A model generated the notes under the pieces. It saw only the letters and a program-made list of their open reading frames with translations, had not been told where the DNA came from and did not search any database. Below, piece after piece: positions 1 through 12,900 of a stretch of 64,000 nucleotides of DNA. The DNA comes from Saccharina japonica. Taxonomy: Eukaryota; Sar; Phaeophyceae; Laminariales; Laminariaceae. A program made the translations under genes and the position numbers. Each line of letters opens with the position of its first letter. Position 1 is the stretch's first letter. The stretch is from assembly GCA_008828725.1 (NCBI GenBank), contig MEHQ01002068.1, positions 64,685 through 128,684 of the forward strand, read 5' to 3'.

Positions 1-28
1 GGGAGCCACAGCAGCAGCAGCAGGAAGG

Positions 29-59
<31 letters not shown>

Positions 60-3000
60 CTACAGCCGCGGGGGCAACAGCACCAGCAGCGGGGGCGGAA
101 GCACCAGCGCCGTCGATGACATCTTCTAGCAAGCGAGCGGTTTCTACCGCGACCGTTCCCACTTCCGACTGGCAAAGACCCCTCTCGCGGTTGGCCGGGG
201 TTACCACCGGGACCGAAGGCCCGCCCGCAGACCCACTTCTACCATCACTGCCGTCACCCGTTTCCTCTGCGGGGAGGACCTCTACTGAAGGAAGGTCAGC
301 AGACACGGCGTAGCTGCCTCCAAGGCCCGATCGCTTGGGAGGCGCGGACTGCTCTGGGGCAGCACCCCCTTCTTCTACCGCTGCCGCCGGCGGGGGTCCA
401 GCTGCAGGTGACGCCTTATCCTCAAGCAGCCGCTGGTGGATTCTTGCCACGAACGCTGCCACGGTCTTCATTGAGGGGCGTCGGCTAGGATCGACAGAGG
501 TCATCAAATCCACCATTCCCAGCACCTAGAAATATGTTTATAGCGGCGCAGTGACGAGAGAGAGCAGGGGCAAAGAGTAGAGAGTGGAGAACGATCAATG
601 GGGGGCTACTCGGGGGTGAACATGTGGTCTGACGTTCGTAGGGCGAGGATCAACCGCGGTACGATACTGTGGAAAATATGGGGGACAGTGGTGACAGTCC
701 CGGGGTTTGAGCAACCTGTGCAGCCTCCTATTTCAAACATCGACGTGAACTCTGTTGCAACCACATCCCTGTAAAGCACCGAGATTTTTTTTGTTCACAC
801 CGCTTTAACGGCACCTTCCTTCCGAACAACTACGGTCGGCGCCGTCAAGGGGAAGAGCCGTCGTACACATCATATCACACCTGGCCCTTCAGCTCGCCAA
901 GCTTGTCGGAGATGTGGCTCGGGTCAAACAGCCTCCGGCGGTAGTCGGGTGTAACCATTCTCCTGAGGGTACTTTTCTCCTGCACACGCGTCGGCGGAAG
1001 CGGTTACTTTCTCGTTAAAAATGATATATGTATGTATGTGCTGCTGCTGCTGCTGCTTCTGCATACTACCGACGTGTGTCCAGGAGAACGAGACTCTCCG
1101 CGACATGGTGACACCCAGCTATTGTAGGTGGAACAGCTGGCGGCGGTAGCTGGGTGTTATCGTGTTGCGGAGATATTTTTGTCCCTGCACACACGTCGGT
1201 AGAGGTAGCTACCTTTTCACGAAAAATAATCTGCTACTACTATACTACTACTACTACTACTACTACTATTACCGACGGCAGTCTAATACCAAGTATGGTA
1301 CTCCCGATAATACCATGCCTGCCACATGCTACAGACTAAATTGAGTCCGGTCTTCAAGGCTCGTAAACCTGCAACAACTCGGTAAGACATTATATGACCT
1401 CTACACCGAGCCTTGCTATATACCGTACGGAAGAAGGGGTTACTATTATTAGTGTTTTAACGAAAACTGCGGGCACGAAATCCCTTTCTACTGTAACATT
1501 ATAAACTCAAGTCTATGCGTCACCCTATCAAGAAAAGGTTCTCGCTCATCCTGCCAAAAAACGATTACTATTATAGCAGGGTCATAATGACTAACAAACC
1601 AAAGGGGAAGCGTTTCTGAACGAATTTGCGAAAAAAATACATTCTTTTTTTAAGTTTTGTTCACTTGGTTTTAGTATGCAAAAAAAAAAAGGAAAAAAAA
1701 AAAAAAGACCCCCCCCCCCCCCCCCCCCTGTCTGGACCTCGAAAATGGGTATATACGAGGTACTTACGACGTAAAGTGGTGTCGTTTTGTCTCTCTTTTT
1801 TTATTTTCTATCGTGCACCCCTGCTCACACCGCCATATGCCGGTTACCAGGTACAATATTGCGGGGGACCGTTGTAATCAGGAGCCATCACATACCAAAA
1901 AAACTATACCAGGTATATTTTAGTATTTTTATCAAGCGTACTTGGTCCTGATTACTGTGTCCCCCCGTAATATTATAGTAGTAGCAAAGAAAAATGGTTA
2001 TGAAAACGTATACGTAGAGTACGTCCGTAGAGCAGTCCCTCGTGTGAGAGGGGAGGGAGACTCATCACTATCACTATCACTATCACTCACAAAAAAACAA
2101 AGTAGGGCCTAACCTAACAGCACCCCCCCATGTCCCTCACGCTAGAGGCATGTCTTTATTGTAGCACCATAACCAGACAGCGGGAAAGGCGAACTGGAGG
2201 CAAACCCGGGGGGGGGGGGGTGAATTCGCGTGACATGGTGACGTACATAGCAACACGGACTCACCATGAGCCTGCACCTGCCGGCATCATCCAGTTTCGT
2301 CATCTGTAGGTCGAAGTCCTTTGGTGCGACCGCCTGCAGCGCGAAACAGTTAGGTCGCGCGGTTAGCCTCCCTTAGAACTGTACCCGCGTGTTTGGGGAC
2401 AAAGTACTTGGAATTAGTGTAGAAAAAATTATACAGAAGAAAAAAAGAGTTAAGCGTAAGACGAGGGTGAGGTGGTGTGGTCGCGAAGCATTTCCGTGGT
2501 ATTAACAAGCACGAAACAAAACGCGACAGTTTTTATCGTGGAGCTCGTCCTCTTCATGTTTCCATGTAGCAATAGATAGCACATAACGCATGATAAGCTC
2601 GAAGTTAATTCAATGGTGACATCTTGTGCTTCTAGAGGGTCTACCGACCGCGCACACGACATGGTGGGGGTATAGTTTACTTTCTTCCCGACCAAACTTT
2701 ATTTTGAACAATAGCAGTACGTCTGCTGCTGAATGCGGGCAATGGTTGGGGGGAAGGGGGCGGGCGTCCTTCTTCGTTGCTTGTCTTAGTCGTTTGACCA
2801 TTGACTACGTGTCCCTTTCGAAACGGAGTACGGGGGTCAGTTGTAAGGCTTGTAGGTCCCGACACACAACGGCCCCATTTGATTGTTGTCATTATTTTAC
2901 GGCCATCGTATTCGTCTGCTTGTTCTTCGCGCACAGCGCGGGAACTTTCGCGGAATATCGTATAGACGAACCCGAATCGTCCACGCCATGCCGTTACGCG

Positions 3001-3946
3001 TTGGCATGCACGGTCGACGCCCTCAATACATGTTTCACGCGCTGAGGCGGTCACACCCTTAACACGCAAAAAAAAATGAGCACAAACGAAAGCTGCTCCA
3101 CAAACTAAAAGACAAAATTAGATGTCACAAACAAAAACACGGTAACCCTAACGGTTGTACCGCCCCCGTACCCTCCGCTTCTTTCTGCCAAGGCTTTTTT
3201 TCGCCCCACGCTTCAAGCAGAGGTTTCTCTTGCCAAACCCCTCACTCCTTCCCACCCACACCACCCACACCCGACGTGTATACGGCATGTACCGAGAGAG
3301 AACGCTAAAAGCACCCACCCTGCTGAGGAACATGTTGTAGTTCTTGTATCGTCGCTTGGTCACAATCAGTAGGATGAGGTGCCCCACGGCGAACACATCT
3401 TGGTCCGGGCGGCAGGGCATAACCTTCTCCAGAATCGCTTCGGGCGGTGTGATGCCCAAACTCCCGTGGCCCTTCCTCAAGTCTCCGAAGGCTGCCGTGT
3501 CGGATGATGGCATATTCCATCGCGGAATTACACAACGAGGGGATAAGCGAGGGGATGTCACATACGGCAATTTCCGGTGGCGGTGGCGGCCGAGATAGCG
3601 GTGACGGTGCGGGGTCGGAAATAACAATGCGGGGGGTGGTACGGTCACTACACCACAAACACGAAAGCAAGAAAGGATAATAGGGGCGGGGGAATACAAT
3701 GCTCAAAAGCAAGGAATGCACGAACGCTCACATAGGCAGGCAGGCCGGGGGGTGGGGGGCACGCATGGCAGCAACGGAACGATGGTGAAAAGCTGACAAC
3801 AGCAGGGGAATGCAATGCTTAAAGTAGGGTACGCACGCACGAATACTGACGCAGGAAGATGGGGGCACGCACGGCAGCAACGGAGCGATGATGGAGGCTG
3901 CATAGCGTTACAATTGTGAAGCAGTGTGTCACAGCCCTCATGCGTA

Positions 3947-3978
<32 letters not shown>

Positions 3979-6900
3979 CGATAGCCTACACAGTGGCCAG
4001 ATCATAACTCTTGACGCCCGCCGCTTCTGCCTGCACCGGCTCCCCCTCCCGTCCTCACGCACGCTACGCGTTTGATCGCCGAGGAAAACCTAGAGGTCAC
4101 TCACCTAGTGCAAGACCGAAGTCCGCCAGCTTGACCGTGTAGCCTTTCCCAGGTTTTCCCTTAAAGAGAAGAATGTTCTCGGGCTTAAGGTCATTGTGCC
4201 CGATGTTGTGCTCGTGAAGAAACATTAGTCCAGCGGCAACCCCGACCAAGTGTCTGCGAAGCAGGCAGCGGGGCAAGGGACCAGACAGGGGCGCGAACAG
4301 GAGGCGTGAGATTGCCTCAATTCACGTTTGCTGAACAAGTGTGCCAGCAGTACCAGCACGTACCGTAACCGTCGTGTAGGTGCTACGTATTCATGACAGC
4401 TCCGCGTGAACAAAAACAAAGCGAACGGCATGTCACCAAGGGCCAGCTGCTACTTAGGCCAGAGTCCACACAACGAAGCCATATTTGAATGAGGGTCAAG
4501 TCGGGCCGAAAAGCCAAAAACATGTATACAAGTACGAGTACTGCAGCAATAGTTTGTGAAGACGGGAAGGGGGGGGGGGGGGGGGGGGGGGGCGCGGGAA
4601 TCAACGCGTGTGCCGGGTGACGGATAGCGGGAAGGTCAGAAATACCTTCCGAATAAGTGCCTTCCCGAGGTGGGAAAATGTATGTGCCTGCTCACACGCC
4701 CGCCAGGCACCAGAACACCGTAAGAGTTTCGGCGACATTGATCGGTTTACAGCGATGTTGGCTGCGCTTTCGGCAATACAGGCTGGTTTTCTGGCAATAT
4801 CGACCGGTGTTCGAGGAGATTGGCTGGTTTTCGATATAATGGCTGGTTTTCGAAGATTTTGGCAGCGTTTCGATTACATTGGCTGAGTTTCGACAATTGT
4901 TGTCTGGTTTTGGAGGATGCTGGCTTGTTTTCGACGATACTGTCGTGTGTTTTGACGATATGGGCTGCGCTCTCAGGCGACGTGGCTTTTAGTTACTAAT
5001 GCCCACCAGGTTTATATCAGCTACGTCTAGTATAGGAAGCAGACAGCAACACCTCACCCCATGATCTCGCACAAGGATGTTCTCGAATTCCCCCAGGTGT
5101 ACTTGGTGAAATCGCATTCACCGAGCTCGTAAAGGATCTCCAACTTTGTGGGAGAGCGGTCATCCATCGCCTTAGCTTGGGCGATGTTGGTGTGGGCAGG
5201 CAGCCTACCATAGAAGCGGGTGAGTCGTGAGGCACAAGACGCGGAGACAGGAGGAGGGGGGGGTGTACTTCAAATACATGCATGGCCGTAGTCGTATGAC
5301 CATAGACCCTCGTATCCCTACAATGGCGGGACGGAGCATGTCGGATTTTCACCGTCCAGGCAGACATTGCCAGCACCAAGCACGATTCGCCGTGAGGTGT
5401 TCGGCGAGTCGCATGAAGGGTGAGCTGCAGGGAGGAGGGGGGGAGGGGCGTACTCGTTTGTTGCTTGCCGTAGTCATTTGACCATTGACCACGCACCTCT
5501 TTCGGGGCGGAGCACCGTTCCTACTCCTAATAGAGACACCCCCAACAATTGGGCGTTCATCACGTTGTTTCCATGTATTACACATAATATTTTTGATATT
5601 CTTATCTCCTTCCTGTTTCGCCGCCTGTGGCCACCATCTATCTCCCAATATAGAGACCGTGTTCTCGCCACTATCTAGTGCACCAAACTTCTCCATGTCG
5701 CATTCGTCTATTTTCCTCATCTCTTCCTCTACGTGATACGATCATTCCCCTTGTGTTGAGATGAGGTTCTCAACCCCGCACAAATGATCTATCAAGACCG
5801 CCAGCCTTGGCAACCGCCAAAAAACAAATAAAAACGGTGCCCTGGTTGTCTAGCTCACGCAGTGAGAGGCGTGTTTTACAGCGTCGTCGCCAACCGACGC
5901 CAACCCAATCCATACTTCGAAGTATATATATATATATTTAAAACAATAAAAAAACACAGCTGTGAGATCGAGGATTTTATCGAAACTCATATTTTCTAGC
6001 TGAGTGTAATATCATATATGTATAGGAGAGGGAAAGGGGCATCACAAACCAACGCCACAGCGCGCAGAGGCAAACACTGGGGCTGCAGTACATAAAGTAA
6101 TTCGTGTGCATACTGTTGTAGCAGCTGTGCACCTCTGCTCCTGCTGTGTTGTGGGACGGCATGCATACTACATAGACAGCACCCCTCACCGGCAGTGGAC
6201 GGCCATTTCCGCCATGAGACCTTCCCGGCACGTTTTGATAAGTAAAGGGTCACCTTCTTCCGAGCCTTCCTCCATGTCCTGTACGGTATAGCAGAGGTGG
6301 TTGGCGTAAGCAGCGCGGAAAAGAAGGGCAAAGCAAGAGCCCGGGACGAAATTGAGGGGGGTGAGGCAAGAAGCATATGAACGTACAATAAGAGAGAAAA
6401 AGTGCGAGCAGAGAATAATGGACGGAAACGTTGCTCAAGTATACAAGGCAAGCAACTGCTGTGTCGGTAGAAGTTTTAACGTATGGTACAACCACCCCTT
6501 CTCCTCTGTGCACGCTCACAGCTACCAGGCAGACAGTACAATATCCCAGTGCAGGATATACCACCACAGTAGTACGCGATCACTAGAGGAAAACACTAGG
6601 ACTGTGTTTGGCTTACGGATGACTTGGCGGCTAATAATGGTTAATACTTGGGCGGCAGAGTAAGCCGACTAACCAACTTACTATTCACTACCGTAATGTG
6701 TATTCAGGGGTGCACGACAAAAAAACAAAACGACACCACACTCCGAAAAAGGTCAAAATGAAAAACAAACCAAACCAGTGCGGTTGGATTTATGGACGAA
6801 ATTACAAAAAGCGAGTTTGTTTTTCAAGCGTTGTTTACTTGATTTTAGTTCCCCCCCCTTCTGCTCGCACTTTTTCTCTCTTATTGTACGTTCATATGCT

Positions 6901-9900
6901 TCTTGCCTCACCCCCCTCATTTTCGTCCCGGGCTCTTGCTTTGCCCTTCTTTTCCGCGCTGCTTACGCCAACCACCTCTGCTATACCGTACAGGACATGG
7001 AGGAAGGCTCGGAAGAAGGTGACCCTTTACTTCTCAAAACGTGCCGGGAAGGTCTCATGGCGGAAATGGCCGTCCACTGCCGGTGAGGGGTGCTGTCTAT
7101 GTAGTATGCATGCCGTCCCACAACACAGCAGTAGCAGAGGTGCACAGCTGCTACAACAGTATGCACACGAATTACTTTATGTACTGCAGCCCCAGTGTTT
7201 GCCTCTGCGCGCTGTGGCGTTGGTTTGTGATGCCCCTTTCCCTCTCCTATACATATATGATATTACACTCAGCTAGCGAACATGAGTTTCGACAAAATCC
7301 TCGATCTCACAGCTGTGTTTTTTTATTGTTTTAAATATATATATATATATATATACTTCGAAGTATGGATTGGGTTGGCGTCGGTTGGCGACGACGCTGT
7401 AAAACACGCCTCTCACTGCGTGAGCTAGACAACCAGGGCACCGTTTTTATTTGTTTTTTGGCGGTTGCCAAGGCTGGCGGTCTTGATAGATCATTTGTGC
7501 GGGGTTGAGAACCTCATCTCTACACAAGGGGAATGATCGTATCACGTAGAGGAAGAGATGAGGAAAATAGACGAATGCGACATGGAGAAGTTTGGTGCAC
7601 TAGATAGTGGCGAGAACACGGTCTCTATATTGGGAGATAGATGGTGGCCACAGGCGGCGAAACAGGAAGGAGATAAGAATATCAAAAATATTATGTGTAA
7701 TACATGGAAACAACGTGATGAACGCCCAATTGTTGGGGGTGTCTCTATTAGGAGTAGGAACGGTGTTCTGCTCGCACTTTTTCTCTCTTGTTGTACGTTC
7801 ATATGCTTCTTGCCTCACCCCCCTCATTTCGTCCCGGGCTCTTGCTTTGCCCTTCTTTTCCGCGCTGCTTANGCCAACCACCTCTGCTATACCGTACAGG
7901 ACATGGAGGAAGGCTCGGAAGAAGGTGACCCTTTACTTATCAAAACGTGCCGGGAAGGTCTCATGGCGGAAATGGCCGTCCACTGCCGGTGAGGGGTGCT
8001 GTCTATGTAGTATGCATGCCGTCCCACAACACAGCAGTAGCAGAGGTGCACAGCTGCTACAACAGTATGCACACGAATTACTTTATGTACTGCAGCCCCA
8101 GTGTTTGCCTCTGCGCGCTGTGGCGTTGGTTTGTGATGCCCCTTTCCCTCTCCTATACATATATGATATTACACTCAGCTAGCGAACATGAGTTTCGACA
8201 AAATCCTCGATCTCACAGCTGTGTTTTTTTATTGTTTTAAATATATATATATATATATATACTTCGAAGTATGGATTGGGTTGGCGTCGGTTGGCGACGA
8301 CGCTGTAAAACACGCCTCTCACTGCGTGAGCTAGACAACCAGGGCACCGTTTTTATTTGTTTTTTGGCGGTTGCCAAGGCTGGCGGTCTTGATAGATCAT
8401 TTGTGCGGGGTTGAGAACCTCATCTCTACACAAGGGGAATGATCGTATCACGTAGAGGAAGAGATGAGGAAAATAGACGAATGCGACATGGAGAAGTTTG
8501 GTGCACTAGATAGTGGCGAGAACACGGTCTCTATATTGGGAGATAGATGGTGGCCACAGGCGGCGAAACAGGAAGGAGATAAGAATATCAAAAATATTAT
8601 GTGTAATACATGGAAACAACGTGATGAACGCCCAATTGTTGGGGGTGTCTCTATTAGGAGTAGGAACGGTGNGAATAATGGACGGAAACGTTGCTCAAGT
8701 ATACAAGGCAAGCAACTGCTGTGTCGGTAGAAGTTTTAACGTATGGTACAACCACCCCTTCTCCTCTGTGCACGCTCACAGCTACCAGGCAGACAGTACA
8801 ATATCCCAGTGCAGGATATACCACCACAGTAGTACGCGATCACTAGAGGAAAACACTAGGACTGTGTTTGGCTTACGGATGACTTGGCGGCTAATAATGG
8901 TTAATACTTGGGCGGCAGAGTAAGCCGACTAACCAACTTACTATTCACTACTGTAATGTGTATTCAGGGATGCACGACAAAAAAACAAAACGACACCACA
9001 CTCCGAAAAAGGTCAAAATGAAAAACAAACCAAACCAGTGCGGTTGGATTTATGGACGAAATTACAAAAAGCGAGTTTGTTTTTCAAGCGTTGTTTACTT
9101 GATTTTAGTTCCCCCCCCCTGTCTGGGTCTCGAAAATGCGTATTGATGTCTTAATAGTGGCGTGTCGGATTTTTTTGTTTCACTTGCGCATCCTTTGTAT
9201 GGATGAATAAACACACGAAAAAAAAACACAAGCGCCCCGCCAGTCAGATGCCAACATGCAGAACTCCGCAGCATTACAGCACGCCGAACTACAGTATTAC
9301 GAAGGACCATACGTAGTAAATAGGATCAACTATTGTTATTAAATAGTAAAAAAAGGTAAATATCGAGGTTTTAGGTGTGTATCGTAGGCCCTATTTACCA
9401 TGGTCCCCCACAATAGCTGCAACATCTACTGCTTTCAGTAGCCACCTACTGGCTACTGTAGCTTCAGTATCCAACATAATTAAGCCAACTCGCAGCGCCA
9501 CGAAGCAAGTATTTCACAGCTCACCGTTTTGAGGGTCTTGAGGGCGAAGTATTCGCGCGGGGTGAAGGCCGACACCATGTCCACGCGGCCGAAGCCCCCC
9601 TCCCCAATCAGCTGCCTTCTAACGTACCAGTTAGCTTCCTCGCACAGGATTTCCTCGGCGATGAACACGTTCTTCTCTTCGCTGTCGCCCCCCGCTGCCC
9701 GCACGCGCTCGATGAACGCGTAGTAGAACTCTTCCTCCTCCCAGCTGGCGATCTCTTCGGTGATGCTGTTTACCGGCGGGATGTGACGTTTAGCTTGGGC
9801 GAGCTGCATCGACCACAGCAGCCCCGTGTTTTCATGCGTGCGTGCGTGCGTACGTACGTGAGCATGGTGAGCGAACGCGGGGTAAGCAAGAGAGGGGTTA

Positions 9901-12900
9901 GAAGGTCGAACAAGGGGCGGGGCGGGTCGAGGCGAAGCGGAGAAAAATTTTCGTGCCATAATTAAAAAAGGAAAAAAGTCGTATTTTGTCAGGGGCGCAC
10001 GTCAACCCAAACACTCCCACACCCCACTATTAATACCTCACTACCTGCTAGTTTCGAGACCCAGGAGACAGCAATGGGGGGGGTATACTACAACCAACAA
10101 GGGAACAAGAACTAGAAAGAAAAAAATATTTTCGTACCTTCGTCAAGAAACCCCACTCCACTGGTCTATTTTTCGTTTAAACCTTTTCGAGAGTGTGTAT
10201 GGTGACGTTCTGTATTTTTGCAATGCACCCCTGAGTCAGCCGAAATATCTTTATTTATTTTCAGTGCGTCCTCCGGTGGATGGTTCAATAAAAAAAAAGC
10301 TTAACATCACCACACTTCACGCATTATGTCAACTTAACTCTGCTGCCGGATGATAGCTACGGCAGAGGCATGTTGAGGCATGTTGAGGGTATCGACCTGA
10401 CCTCGTCCCTGGAACTTGTAAGGCGTAGGTTCAGTAAGTATACGTATCGTATCGTATCGTATCGTATCGTATCGTATCGTATCGCATCGTGAGTCATTTG
10501 CTGCATGGTTGAGAAGGAGAATATGCACGTCACACGCAAGACGGGCTCAAGCCCTGTGCCTATGCCGGCTTAACGTTAGCCCGATAGCTACTGGTAAACA
10601 TCAATTACATTGCTCCTTCGGCGATACTCAACACGACTTGTTTTTTTTCTTCGGTTCGCATCACCAGGCCCGCTCCAGCTTTCGTTTGTACTTTCGACAC
10701 CGAAGCGCTTCCCGGTGTATGATACACGCATAATCCTACATCAACTCACGCCCTTCCAGGGTTTATCGATCGTCTCGGTTACGCAGCGGAATACTGCTAC
10801 GTAATCGTGTGGCGTCTCCCACGGCACTCAGTGTTTACCAGACAGAACCCTTTCTGTCTTAAGCGCCAAGAGTAACATTTGTAAAAACAAAACAAGGACA
10901 CACCTCAGCCGTGACATCGAGGGTGTCGTCGAAACTCACCTTTGCAAGCTGTGTGTGATATCATGTGATGCTTCGTTCAAAGCGCACGACGGGTTGTTGT
11001 GCACGAATGATTTAATGAAATGTACCAGGTATACAGCAGTCTTGAACGGGACTGGTGCAACGCCGCCACCAAGGCTTCTGTCCCACCGAGGGGTACTTGT
11101 ATGCACCCCCCCGGCAGCACCGCCATGCGAGGAAAATGATAGAAACCCCGGTGTTCGTGCTGCTTTCTCTTTCGACCACGCTTGCCCTTCTTCATCAATT
11201 GCAAAAACAACCCCGCGTCGGTTCCAACTACGTATTAATAGTTTTTCCCTCAAAAGCGGGTGCACTTTTATAACGGTACACGCGGTTCGGCTTGTTCCTG
11301 CTTAGGTTCTGGAGACGAAAGCACCGCGTTGTACCAAAACTGCCGATCCGACAGCAGAAAGTAAGCTGCGATAGTACCCGCGGCGAATTATGATGGGGTG
11401 AGTGCCGTGTTCAAGGTACAGGTAGGCACATATATCACACACGCGCCTTTGGAGATAGAGCTATCCGATGGATGGTGGATCGACTCAGAGCACGTAGCGA
11501 GGGGCTCGGACTTTGTCGTGGGGTGCAAGAAATGAAAGCGTGACCTATCCTCTAAGGAAAGCCGGGAAACACAGCAATGTACCAGTGAAGACATTTTGGA
11601 TTGTGGAGGTGAAGAAACTCTCGGTGCACGGAACACCGACTAGGGAACCATCTGAGAGGACGATAACTAATGTCTTTATCGTAGAATATATCCATCCATC
11701 TGGCGCCCAGTCAAGCTTCGAGAGAAACCAAAAGAGACAAAGGAAAACGTGTGAGGGAGCTGCGGATTTTCCTTGGGTCAGCCTAAGGCATAGGGTGCAT
11801 CCGTCAAAAGCAGCTGCCCTGGAATCACACCGGTTTGATAGTTCTCGGGGATGGTTCGCGAGTTTTTCAGAGAAATGTGCTGCTGCTCACAACCGCCGGA
11901 AGAACACGGTAGATGTACGAACGCCGCACCTCAGCCAGCGATTTCCGCCAGCACTATAATACCCGAAGACCCTACAGCTGCACTGGTATATAACCCCCTC
12001 GCGATGGCACACCACACGCAATTTGATATTTGTGGTAATAATAGGCCGCAACTCAGTCAGAATTTTCCGCCAGCATACCCGCCAGCATACCCCGACAATC
12101 CCACAGCAGCAGTGGCATTATTTCCATTTACCGCTCTCATGATGACCTACCACGACGTACGGCAACATTATTCGAACACGCCGTTCTCACCTGTATCTCC
12201 TTGACCCGAGCCGACACCGCGGCTGTTTTCTTAATGGCCCCCTTGATTGCAACGCGAAGAACCTTGCGGCGGGCCTGGGTTGTTGCCGCCAGAAAACAAG
12301 TTGTTTTGGGGGGAAAACGCCGAAACGAGAGGGGAAGGGTCGAGATGGGCAGTGCGGCGAGGCGAGGCAAAGCGAGGTACAGTCACGACGTGGGCGTTTT
12401 CTGGCGTAGTCCCTTCTTGCTGTGTCCACGGGGGACGTTACACCAATGCAGGGCTTAGTGCAACTTTTATTTGTTGTCTTCTGATAGTTAGTGTGTGTTG
12501 ATTGCGTTGGAGGGCGTTAGGTGGCGATGAGGAGCGTGCTCGACCATGGAAAGACAACGGTTATTTTTGGTGGTTTCACAGGGCCTTAGGATAGGCTTTG
12601 GGGCACGTTCGCGGCAAACACAACTCACGATAAGCAATCTTCGTCCGTCGAGACACTACCCATTTAAAACGTTGGTTTGCTTATGTAGGTCCTTCGGAGA
12701 CCCGACATACTTCCCGCTATATATACGCACAGCAGTGCGCCATTCACGTGTTTGTTTTTGTTTTTCTAATGCAGACGGGCGTAGAAATGAGGATCCCACT
12801 TGAACCACTACGCAGAAATAAAAATAGGACACGAAACCTATCTGACTATTGACCCTTTTACTGCTGCAAATAATTATCCCATGCAAATTCCACGGAGTTT

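Larger units (their letters stand above)
7766..9118. repeat. Additional direct copy of the palindrome arm and spacer
   Basis: 7766-8671 repeats 6859-7765 in the same direction, and 8673-9118 repeats the spacer 6413-6858. Single N characters stand at 7872 inside the arm and at 8672 exactly at the arm/spacer junction. The order spacer-arm-arm-spacer therefore may be a real tandem duplication, or two haplotypes or reads joined by the assembler. Confidence 0.75.

Noticed and set aside
5500-9118. Transposon-encoded protein in the repeated frames of the palindrome
   Set aside because: The repeated frames do not match a transposase; the only recognisable coding part is the kinase exon.
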